A stretch of DNA of 64,000 bases from Sinotaia quadrata (lineage: Eukaryota > Mollusca > Gastropoda > Architaenioglossa > Viviparidae). Each line of letters starts with the position of its first letter. Positions within the stretch are counted from its first letter, which is position 1. Made by a program: the position numbers and the translations under genes. The stretch lies in the NCBI GenBank assembly GCA_028829895.1, contig CM054182.1:35968879-36032878 (forward strand). The letters are read 5' to 3'. The notes below the pieces were generated by a model, which worked only from the letters and a program-made list of their open reading frames with translations, was not told the origin of the DNA and did not search any database. This document shows, piece by piece, positions 54,593 through 64,000 of this stretch.

Positions 54593-55378
54593 TGTGGCAG
54601 AGTAAATTTGCCTATCCCTACTTTTATACTTAATAATTATATGTTTGATGCCAATGTTAATGTGACCTGACCTGGGGCACTGCTTGTGAGGATATTTTTG
54701 GAGTAAACAACTCAGGTAAAGAATGTGCCAGACTTACTGATGTAACCTAAACCAATTTTAGGTGGATGAGTAGTTTTTATTATCCAATGGTTAAGATTTA
54801 AAAGAATGAGACCAGCTAATGGGTTACAGCTTGCAAGAGAAAGATGTTTAAAACTGACAATTCTATTGTGAACAATAAGCTTGTGACTTTGTTATTAAAG
54901 CGTGCAAAAGACTATTGTAGCATCGCCTAGACAACGTTATGTACAAACACTCATCTCCCTATAACTCCATTTCTGCTCTATGATAAGAATTACCCTGTGA
55001 TTTAGGAAGTTAGGAAATAATCTTTTCGTTGTATTTGCTATAGGTATATTTGATTGTTGATTTGATAAATGTATTGACTTTCTTATACATATTAGTAACC
55101 ATATGTTGGAGAGATAGTGGGTGGATGGTGGCTTACTAAATATAGACTGAATTTGGTAAGAAGTTTTCCATTTACAGAAATATTGTGACAGTGAATGTCT
55201 TTAATATTATGGAAGAGAGAAAATGTTTACAGCACCCGCATATCCGCAAAGTGAGAGAGATGAATGGTGACTTGGAAAATTATTAATAACATAAATTAAG
55301 ATTCTCATCATTTGTAATTAGTTATGGATGATTAATAATAATAATCATAACCAATAACTAGGGTGGCGTTGTGTCACA
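54593..55378 (+). mobile_element. 3' LTR (786 bp, internally deleted) of the Ty3/gypsy element
   Basis: Starts TGTGGCAGAGTAAATTTGCC directly after the polypurine tract and ends GGCGTTGTGTCACA, giving TG...CA ends with short inverted termini (TGTGGCA / TGTCACA). Compared with the solo LTR at 47503-49164 it lacks about 0.9 kb from the middle, but the first 250 and last 530 or so bases correspond. It is in the same orientation as the pol fragment, which identifies it as that element's 3' LTR. No matching 5' LTR in the same orientation lies upstream. Confidence 0.85.
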
Positions 55379-55988
55379 GATACCTATACAGAGGCTTGAT
55401 ATATATATATTCTTTTTTTTTTTGTTCACAGGATAAAAATATCAGTCGTCGCCAACACCTTCATTACATGATTAGGCAGACATAACATACGCCCACGCAT
55501 GCAGGCGCGCGCGTGACAGAAAAGGATGTGACTTTAGAAAACAAGTACATCTGACATATTGACTTATTTATGTATTTCTTAAGTTTTCGTTCACTCTTAG
55601 TAGCGTCACTTTGATAGATTCTGCTTGAAAATTGCATTCCTTAATACGCGTCTGACGTCATAATTCAATAGGATTCCATCTTTTGTAATGTTTACTTCAA
55701 CAACTTGTTTTCCCCCCGCGTTTCGTCAATAAAAAACAAAATGCACAACAGAGGTCGCAGCACATCTAAATGCTGTTCATTAAGTTCTGTGAAAGGACTA
55801 GAGATAATTACAAAATGTAGTACAGCACGTACTTAGTCTCAACTTCCGGTGACCTTTAACACTAAAATCAATGCTGCGCACCAAGCTATCTGAAACAATC
55901 AAAAATGTGTCATCAGGAAGGTGACGGGCAATAGGGAAAACCAGAGTAAAATAAGTCCACGTATAGAAGTGACTGAACTACAGATGTG

Positions 55989-56033
<45 letters not shown>

Positions 56034-57242
56034 TGCCAGCTGTAATTAGAATCAAACACATACGTGAAGCCTGTTGTGCTTAGAATAAAAAAACACACGC
56101 GAAACCAGCTGTACTTGGAATCAAACACACACAAAACCTATTGTACTTGGAATCAATTAGGACACAGTTCTCTTATTTATATATATAAAAACAAAATTAA
56201 GCCCCTCCACCACCATCATCCCCAAAAGTAAAAATAAATACATTTGGGCAAGTCTTAAAATGGTGGTATGCGCTAGCCCTACCCGGCGTCTCGGCACGTA
56301 AGGATTTAAGATATGTAATTATATGTACTTATATTTAATAAACATCTGTCATTCCCGGCTGATAGGCTAACCACTCTACTAGGGCAAAGAACTTCTTTCT
56401 ATGGCTATCTGTTAATCATGTGTGGCTCGACTCCAATCCACTCTAATTATGCAGGAAGATTTAGGATTAAATTAAGGAAGACTTAGAAAAATAATAAAAA
56501 ATATTAACTAGATCAAATGAATGCGTCACGGGAACACAAATGAATCATACAATAAAGTCGAATCGCAAGGCAGAAGGAGTAACGAAATATTACATATTCA
56601 ACTATTTAATAAAATACAAAGAAAAAATAAAAAGTGAAATAATATGAATTAATTACAAAATGTCAATTCAGAGCAGAAACAACAAATCTATTCTGTACGT
56701 TCAATTCGACGTTCTGGAATCAAGAGTTCAAATGTCACAAGTACCTTACGTCATATATGAATATATTAAGCTTGTTATCAACAACAAACACTTCTCAAGC
56801 ATAAAACTAAAACTGTCTTAATATATTCTGTACTTCTATCTTGTATTAACAAAACGCTTCTAGAGAATAACATATGGCCTCATAATGAACTATTTCTTTA
56901 TGAGACAAGTATTAGCCAACTCGGAGGCTTTTACAGCAATGACTTAAGTCCTAAGCAGTCTAACAACTAGTACTGTACTTACGGATAACTTCACATCGCT
57001 CACAGTGAGTTTAAACACTTTCACACACACACACACACTGACCTATAGATGTGGACAGAAACCAGAGGGTAATAGAATTCTGGTCAGCTCTGTGATCTTC
57101 AAATAGTATAGGATCCCTGGATTCGGCACAACACAAACAGGAGTATTTACAAGGAAACAACACACACTTATTTCTCGCCACTGACTGGCTCTGGCCAAAA
57201 CTCGCTGGTTGATTTCTTGCCGGGACCAGGGATCATTCCATG
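55379..57242. other. No gene recognised; microsatellites
   Basis: Includes a (CA)n tract at 55991-56031, a short tandem repeat annotated separately, and a CA run near 57021-57039. I see no exon on either strand and no COX11 homology on minus. Confidence 0.5.
56032..56156. repeat. Short tandem repeat, about 3 copies of 38-44 bp
   Basis: Units of the form ccagctgtacttggaatcaa plus acacacacgaaa follow directly on the (CA)n tract, as if the microsatellite end and its flank had been duplicated together. Copies are diverged. Confidence 0.75.
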
Positions 57243-58132
57243 TGTGGCGGAGTAAATCTGTCTATCTCTATTTCTAAACTTAATTATTAAATAAATTGTT
57301 AATTTGTAGAAGTGGCATGACCTTATGAAGGTATTTTTGTCAGAATTGGAGTTGGAGTAAACAACCCGAGTTGAGAATATGATAGAAATTGCTGAGGCAA
57401 TCCAAACCAGTTCCAACTGGATGAGTAGGTTTTTTTATTATCCAATGGCTAAGATTTACGAGAATGAGACCAGCCAATGGGCTGAGATCAAAAGTTTACA
57501 TGCTGTAGAGCAGGGGTCACCAACCTTTTTGATACTGAGAGCTACTTCATGGGTACTGAGTCATACAAAGGGCTACCAGTTTGATACACTCTTCTAGTTT
57601 GTCTTTATACATTATTAATAATGTGAAGACTTAGAAAAGGCATGCGGGCAACTCATGTGGTCTTTGCAGGCGACCTGGTGCCCACGAGCACCGTGTTGGT
57701 GACCCCTGCTGTAGAGAATTCTATTGTCTAATCACTTGGTTTTGGTGTGGCAAGTCGTCCAGTTATGAAAGGCAGCTGTTTGCATAAGGGTGAGTTAACT
57801 GACTGAGAGAGAAGTATTTCATGCATTTTTGTTACTGATATGTTATACTTGCATTTTATGTAGAGATGTATTATATGAGTAGACTATTATTTCTACAAGT
57901 TGTGAATAATGATGCTTATATGTAGTATGCTAAATACTAGACATTATTCCTAGTGAATCTGTTCATACACTATTATGTTGTATGGCCAATAAATATTGTT
58001 GCAGGAAACTGTAAGTTGAGACTTGAATGTAAGAAAGAATGGAATTAAATATCAATAAACAGGAAACTTAGCGTTTGTTCCCTGACTATATTTTATAGGG
58101 GAAAGCAGCCTTCCCTTGTTTTATCTGAATCA
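57243..58132 (+). mobile_element. Partial LTR of the same gypsy family, 5' part, with a MITE inside
   Basis: Starts TGTGGCGGAGTAAATC and matches the first half of the 1.66-kb LTR (in reverse at 47503-49164) up to ccttgttttatctgaatc, after which similarity stops abruptly. A 198-bp hAT MITE and its 8-bp duplication interrupt it at 57503-57716; without these the LTR part is about 680 bp. It is truncated at its 3' side and no internal sequence is recognisable next to it. Confidence 0.82.
57511..57708. mobile_element. hAT MITE (198 bp), intact copy with perfect 8-bp TSD
   Basis: Starts CAGGGGTCACCAACC and ends GTTGGTGACCCCTG, perfect inverted termini. It is flanked by ctgtagag at 57503-57510 and 57709-57716; the LTR consensus has this octamer once, which proves the duplication. 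The same family as the ends of the element at 14080-15485. Non-coding. Confidence 0.95.
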
Positions 58133-58534
58133 GAACTTATTTTTTAGATTGACATGCATCTTTACAATGGGGTCATGAGGTCACAGCTGGGATTAAAACG
58201 TCATAACGGTTACATGTTAGAGAAAAGTTACACAAAGCAACACAAATGTGTACGTGTATAGAGAATACAAAGTGACAGGTAGTGCACTATGAACATAAGC
58301 TCTGACATTGTTGAAATCTGTCAACATACGATTCATCTTCCTGCTCTTGGTGAGTTGTGAATTTCAAACCATATTTTATTCGTCTCAGAAACCAGCTAAC
58401 ATTGGTGGACAGCGTTAAACCTAAAATAATCCCTTGATCGGCAAAACCCACCGCCAGTCAAAAGGCCAGTCAAGAGAGATACTCTCTGCCATTAATGGGA
58501 AAGTATTGCTGTCACACTGCCCATGCTCTGGTTG
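58133..58534. other. No gene recognised
   Basis: About 400 bases between the truncated LTR and a minisatellite, with no feature I can name. Confidence 0.5.
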
Positions 58535-58820
58535 GATCGGAAATAGTATTACAAGGTGAGACCACATGTAGTATGGTACGCTTGGAACAGAAATAGTATG
58601 GCAGGGTTGGAACACGATTAGTATTACAAGTTGGAGCACATATAGTATAGCAAGATTAGAAAATAAACAATATAGTAAGGTTGGATCACAGATAGTATGG
58701 CAAGGCTGGACCACATATAGTATGGCAAGGTTAGACCACAAACAGTATGGCAAGGTTGGACCACAAACAGTATGGCAAGGCTGGACCACAGATAGTATGG
58801 CAAGGTTAGACCACAAATAC
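58535..58820. repeat. 25-bp minisatellite, about 11 copies
   Basis: Units of about 25 bp such as agtatggcaaggttggacca plus caaac. The copies on the right are nearly identical and those on the left more diverged, indicating expansion toward the right. A 24-base (GT)n lies just beyond at about 58851-58874. Minus-strand open frames here are only a by-product of the repetition. Confidence 0.92.
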
Positions 58821-58986
58821 CAAACAGATCTACCAGCCTACCTACCCATGTGTGTGTGTGTGTGTGTGTGTGTGTTATATACATTAATCATGTAATCTCT
58901 TATCCCTACGTTAAGTGGATTGGAGATGTAGAAAAACGTCACAGTGATAAATTTGAAGTTCTGCATTTTGTCTCTCAATGACTGAA

Positions 58987-59043
58987 AATTTGGTCTTCTC
59001 TGCACTGATTTGGTATGGAAATCAGTGCAGAGAAGACCAAATT
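58987..59043. repeat. Perfect 25-bp inverted repeat with 7-nt loop
   Basis: The left arm 58987-59011 (aatttggtcttctctgcact then gattt) and right arm 59019-59043 are exact reverse complements around ggtatgg. Weak pairing continues outward (ctcaat / attgag). The right arm belongs to a LINE-like reading frame, so the left arm looks like an inverted copy of it. Confidence 0.92.
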
Positions 59044-59143
59044 GATTAAATTGAGCGATACAGTAAGATTAGCAGAGAACAGAATGGAATGGAGGAAGCT
59101 GGCTGTCAGTGATGCCCCAACGGTCGGCAAGACTAAGGGATAG
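59012..59143 (+). pseudogene. LINE (non-LTR retrotransposon) fragment, likely
   Basis: The plus strand reads GMEISAEKTKLIKLSD and, in the same frame, TVRLAENRMEWRKLAVSD, stop at 59141-59143. GMEISAEKTKLM is a characteristic motif of LINE reverse transcriptases and RxxWRKL resembles the segment near the end of ORF2. In a full element these are hundreds of residues apart, so a large internal deletion is implied. The call rests on short motifs and is tentative. Confidence 0.45.
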
Positions 59144-61272
59144 ATAGACACTGAAAATGAAAGGCAGTCAATGTAAATGTCTATTTTCCCATGGGAACAA
59201 AGTGGGTGTGATGACGGTCTGCCAATCACAATGACACAAGTGTCCTAGAACTCATTAAAATGAAAGAGAGAAGAAATAAGAATGACTTAAACTACCTCTC
59301 AAAATTTTACATGAGTTTATATAAATGCGTGTTCAGAAAATTTGAGGGTAAAATATGAAACCGATTACTCAAATGAACCGTGCTGTGCATTCTGAGATCC
59401 AAAACCTCTTCCAGCGGTATTTAAAAAAAACAACAAACTGATTTTACAGTTAATTTACTCCAGGCAACCAGAAAGAATAGCGTCTTTTCTTTCTCTTCAG
59501 GTTATCAGGTTGCTCGTCCCAGTCTCACGGTACACACATGCCCGTGCACATTTACAGTGACTGCATGAGTACATAATGACAACACACATACACGTCCATG
59601 CGCGCACGCACACACATACTTCTGAAAACGCGTGAGTCAGAAATAAGTAATGTTAGAGCGAAAGTGCAAAACTATCAGCTGCAGGGCAATAATATTAAAC
59701 GCTCTCATTTCACTCTGAAAAACGACCGACCGGGAAGGAAAGAAAAACACATCTTGAATTATTTTTATTTATTTACTTATACTTTTCCGTGTTGCCTCAA
59801 AGCCTGCAGATCTCGTTACAAGACGGAACGCTACTTTTTGCTCGTCTCGAAATAACGATTTCTTAGATCAGATTTCGGCCCCAGGCCCCGGTCCCTGGTT
59901 GGCATAAGAAGCGTCTGCAACGGTAAAGCAGTCTTATGATTTTCAGATATACAAAATAATTCTGTCTGGTTGGCAGTTTGATTTTTCTTTCCTGTCTTCC
60001 ATTCCCAATTCTGTCGGAGTAAAGTGACAAAAATTAGGTAAGAAAACGGTCTACAAGCATTTTAGCTTCCCACCAATTCCCATTCTACAGCAATGACTAC
60101 AGTGGGAATCGAAGCAAACTTTACGGCTGGCCTGCCACCAGACCTGTCACTGCAGCAACACTGTTGAAAAAGCGAGCCTCTTCACTCGCCAACTGACCGT
60201 GTCGAAAGACGACCATATGTTGGTTTTGTTCTTGACCACTGGACTCAATCGATGGAGTCACGAGTTCAAATAGGTCGTAGAGACGGTCTGTACAGTCAAA
60301 TGACTAGTGACGTATATTCTCTCTCTCTCACTCACTCACTCACTCACTCTGTGGTTCTGATTAATAGGAGAAACATTCTGTACATGCATTCTAATGACTA
60401 AATTTATAATGTAGTTTCTTCAAACCACCCAAGGTCATAGGCAGGACAAGTACAAACAAAATGGTTTTATTTGCTAAACGATAGTAAATTGTCCAATTTT
60501 CTAACACCCGCGTTTCTGTCAAAATTTTAGTGAATATTAAACTCACAAAATTCAAGTAAATCAAAACTGATATAATTCAAATAATCTAATTATGCAAAAG
60601 GTTCTATAAATACCAACCATCTATTACAGCACTGCATTATTCTTAATCTTAGTGAAAATTATCCTGCAATCTTTGCATTAACATATACTGCTTATCTATA
60701 ATTTCCAACCAAGCATAACTGAAACCTAGACTAAACAACAACATTCCCTTAAACCCAATATGATTTCTCCATTTTGTCAAAAAGTATTAAGAAAAATGAG
60801 AGAGTGGGGGAGAGGGGGAGAGAGGGTTTTAGTCAGTCAGGACTTTGCAGAAACATCTCTCTAACTCTAAAAATACACAGAACATTTCAATTCCCTAAAA
60901 GCTACTGAACCCATCTTGCATGATGACTTCTGGTATCGCATTTGTCTAACTGTCATAAAGTGTGAATTACATTTCCCTGAACACTCAAACTTGCCGATCA
61001 ATAATAATCTCCACCCATTAATGGCCCTAGTTTGATTATTTGTCTGGCTGCCACGACCACTGTTCTCTTCTCTGGATATTTCAAAGCGATGCTGCAGAAA
61101 GACGGACATTTTGAGATGGTTGCTGTGTTCAGATGTCCACTTTCGCCCACCTCTATAGATTCACCCGCTTGTCCACTGCGTGTGATTAAAAATAATTTGC
61201 GCTGACTAATTCGCTTGTAATTAAAGGGCATGATTGATTCTGTGCTGCATGCATGCATGAGTGTGTGTGTGT

Positions 61273-61305
<33 letters not shown>

Positions 61306-61852
61306 TTTCAGTGTGCATTTAGCATACATTGTAAATGATTGTTGATTTCCCTTTCCACAGTACGTGAGTCATCCCATACATCTACTAAATATTTTACTAT
61401 AATGTGATAGATGTGTACTATTTGTTCCATTAGTCTGAAGCGTAAATCAGTTGATTCTCCTTATCAAGTAAAGCATCAGAGTTCATATTTTTATCTCTGG
61501 CTGTCTGTTAAACTGTACAATATAATGTGGATGACATTTGTTTCCTGTTTTATTATTCATGAGAGTTTCTTCCAAATGACCACCTCCATCTTTTGGTTTT
61601 GGAATCCTTCAGCAGCACTGACAAGGTCCGTGCTTCATTGGTGCTGATTGGCTTTGAGGACCATGCCGCCCATTCCATTATAAGTATTTATCCATCGCGA
61701 TCACTTTTCACTAGTCAGTCCTTACTAAATATTCAAATTTATTCAATGCGAACAGGTCGTTTGCGAAAGTTTAAATACAAACAAAACAAAAAACAAAAAT
61801 CACCATACTATTTTTTTTTAATGCAAAGGACAAAGTCACAGACAATACTTTT
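59144..61852. other. No gene recognised
   Basis: Contains CT/CACT repeats at about 60319-60348, a purine-rich patch at about 60795-60827 and a GT tract at about 61260-61308. A tRNA-like motif near 60235-60275 is discussed among the findings. No COX11 exon was found on minus. Confidence 0.45.
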
Positions 61853-62073
61853 TCTCACTGATTGATCGTCTGCAAGTTTTTTTCTCACTGCTTGTCTGTA
61901 AGTTTTTTCTCACTGCTTGTAAGTTTTTTCTCACTGCTTGTCTGTAAGTTTTTTTCTCACTGCTAGTCTGTAAGTTTTTTCTCACTGCTTGTCTGTAAGC
62001 TTTTTCTCACTGCCTGTCTGTAAGTTTTTACTCACTGCTTGTCTGTAAGTCTTTCCTCACTGCTTGTCTTCTA
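61853..62073. repeat. 25-bp minisatellite, about 9 copies
   Basis: Units such as tctgtaagttttttctcact plus gcttg are repeated in tandem with minor changes (single-base variants, one unit shortened by loss of gtct). Confidence 0.92.
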
Positions 62074-62336
62074 AATTAATAATCAGAATATAAATAATAA
62101 AACCCCTTGCAGTATTAAACACAATCCAAACTATTTTCATGTATAATATAATAGTAATAGTGTGACAAAATAATGTCCTCAATATTTTATATTAATTAAT
62201 TACATTAATATTTTTATATGCTTTTGAAAAGTGATAATCAAATTTTGCATTTCTTGTATATTTGTCATTATTATTATTTTGTATATGCCCCATAAGACAG
62301 TTTTGTGTTGGACTAGAGTAAGAGTACTGCCCTTGT

Positions 62337-62495
62337 CTGTATTTATGTGTGTGTATCCACATCCCAGGGGGGTGGCTGGGTATTTGTGTACATCCACATC
62401 GAAGGGGGTGGCTGTATATTTATGTGTATCCATATCGAAAGGGGTGCTGTGTAATTATGTGTATGCACGTCGAAGAGGGTAGCTGTGTGTTTGTG
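62337..62495. repeat. About 41-bp tandem repeat, 4 copies
   Basis: Four units of the form gtgtatccacatcgaagggg plus gtggctgtatatttat, diverged in the ggg tract and the ta-rich end. Confidence 0.85.
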
Positions 62496-64000
62496 AGTGT
62501 TGACTCCTTCGATGTTACGAGTCTTCTGGCCAGTCAGTGCGACTGCGCAGAGTGATAATTTTCCTCCTACCTCTTGAGTAGGGACCCCCCCCCCCTCTTT
62601 ACTTTAGAGCGAATTTGAATAGAGTCCTGTTAATTGTTTTCAAGTCTGAACTGGCGAGTACTGTTATTAAACGAATTTTTACCAAGATAGGAAATCGTTC
62701 AAGGCTGGGTAATTATCGGTAGCAGGCAAAGATGACGTCATGACACGTGTACGTTTAAGGGAAATGGTCGTTATTCTTCATTAATAAGTGCCAAATTGCA
62801 GTGTTCGCTTGACTTCAGGATCATACCCAGGGCCTTCCAGTTGAAACTGTCTCCCAGTGTCATGACGCGAAATCAGAAGATACTCCTTCAGGAAGACTCA
62901 AATTTCCCTCCCGTGTGGTACTCAGTTGGACTCTGAATTGAAACAATGATGATTGACCATCTTGAGACTGGCCGCAGAAATTCAAGAACGCAACTTTGCA
63001 TGTGTGAACCCCATGCGTTATAGCATGACCCACCTAAGACTAGGTCAGTTATTGTGGTGTTGTCAATTTAGCGTAGAATTTCCTCAAGGGTAATGAATTG
63101 TTTAACTAAGGTCGCTCTGTAAATAGCACAACAGAATTTATGGCCAGATGCTAGTGTCTTCTCACTACAGGAAGGCACTGGTGGAATGGTGTTGTTATTA
63201 GGGTGTGGTGTACACAGGCATCGTTAGTTTCTTTTTTTTCCAGTCAGGATTGTACTTGGTGTTTCAATCGAATGACCGTCATTCTATTTGTAAAACACAG
63301 GACAAGGGAAACTTTTTTTGCATTTGATAACGTCTGCTTGATTCTTATTTTACAACTTTATTATTAATTTAGTACTGTTACTAAGTTACTTATTGCCTGA
63401 GAATCTGTAGATCGAAAATTGTAACTGCCGTGATCGTCACGGTTTGTCTTAACATGTCTTTGTACCATGTGACTAAGTGGGGTCCTTGATAGGTGGTAAA
63501 TGAGCCTTTGCGTAGTTGTACAGGCGCCGCTGAATGGGAAGACGTAATCCCCTTGTGTTGTTAAGACAATGTAGCCTGAGGATGTAGCGGGAAGACTTAT
63601 TCCTCTAAACTATATTTAGCAGTTATCCCATCTGCCAACCCTAGTGCCCACAAACATAAACAGTATTCAAGTAGCCACACGAAAGAGAAAGTATTTTCAT
63701 ATTGATATATACACAAATAATTATGGACAGTGGTATGAAAGTGGTCCCAAAGTTAAAATATCCACCAAAAAACAAGGATAGTAATAGCCAAATGGCAAAA
63801 AGAAGCATAACTGTTTAAAATATACATTACAAATTTGCGGGTAGCAATACTCAAAATGGCCAACCAAAGCCAAACTAGTCTACCCACGATGCTCTCCCTT
63901 TCCTTTACACACGAAGATCGTTTATCTTCTCTCTTAAAGGCACCAAGGTAAATCAATCCTTTTTATCTGCCACACGTGTTGCCCTGAAGTGTACACCCCA
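62496..64000. other. No gene recognised to the window edge
   Basis: A C-run lies at about 62585-62594. Composition is less AT-rich than the rest of the window between about 62500 and 63600, which could mean proximity to a gene, but no exon or splice pattern can be supported. Confidence 0.4.

Noticed and set aside
47503..55378. Reading the two LTRs at 47503-49164 and 54593-55378 as the 5' and 3' LTRs of one element
   Set aside because: They are in opposite orientation, and the left one sits alone in a minisatellite unit with its own short duplication. They are separate insertions.
58421..58884. Minus-strand open frames over the 25-bp minisatellite
   Set aside because: The peptide is simply the translated tandem unit in two frames; there is no independent evidence of coding.

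Overview
The window is nuclear DNA of an animal. It is AT-rich, its genes are split by GT-AG introns of up to 10.5 kb, it is full of CA/GT microsatellites and minisatellites, and it carries hAT, mariner, Ty3/gypsy and LINE debris. The protein sequences and TE mix fit a lophotrochozoan, most likely a mollusc, but this is an inference from style and not from a species-specific marker. No bacterial, phage or plasmid feature is present.

Three protein genes can be supported. ALKBH5 (RNA m6A demethylase) lies on the minus strand, 18488 down to 11476, in three coding exons giving a complete 360-residue protein with all iron and 2-oxoglutarate ligands. Fascin (actin-bundling, four beta-trefoils) lies on the plus strand, 23168 to 38493, in four coding exons giving a complete 507-residue protein. 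ALKBH5 and fascin are divergent, with 4.7 kb between their start codons. COX11 (copper delivery to cytochrome c oxidase) is represented only by its last coding exon, on the minus strand at 45288-45434; the remaining exons were not found to its right and are probably outside the window. The three genes belong to unrelated pathways and their adjacency has no evident functional meaning.

Layout: 1-11475 is gene-free AT-rich sequence with two hAT MITEs. 11476-18488 is ALKBH5, whose introns hold a hAT MITE with a nested foldback-like element and a deleted mariner. 18489-23167 is the divergent intergenic region with a 57-bp minisatellite. 23168-38493 is fascin; its first intron holds two small hAT MITEs and a decayed hAT transposase. 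38494-45287 is convergent intergenic sequence and probable 3' UTRs. 45435-64000 is repeat-dominated: a solo LTR inside a 41-bp minisatellite, a decayed Ty3/gypsy element with integrase remnant, polypurine tract and 3' LTR, a third partial LTR with a MITE inside it, a LINE scrap with a perfect hairpin, and several minisatellites.

I found no convincing new biological system. The most informative observations are the nested foldback element with a putative 9-bp target duplication, an integrase-before-reverse-transcriptase arrangement in the gypsy remnant, the replacement by alanine of the fascin serine equivalent to human Ser39, and TE insertions whose target duplications allow events to be ordered.
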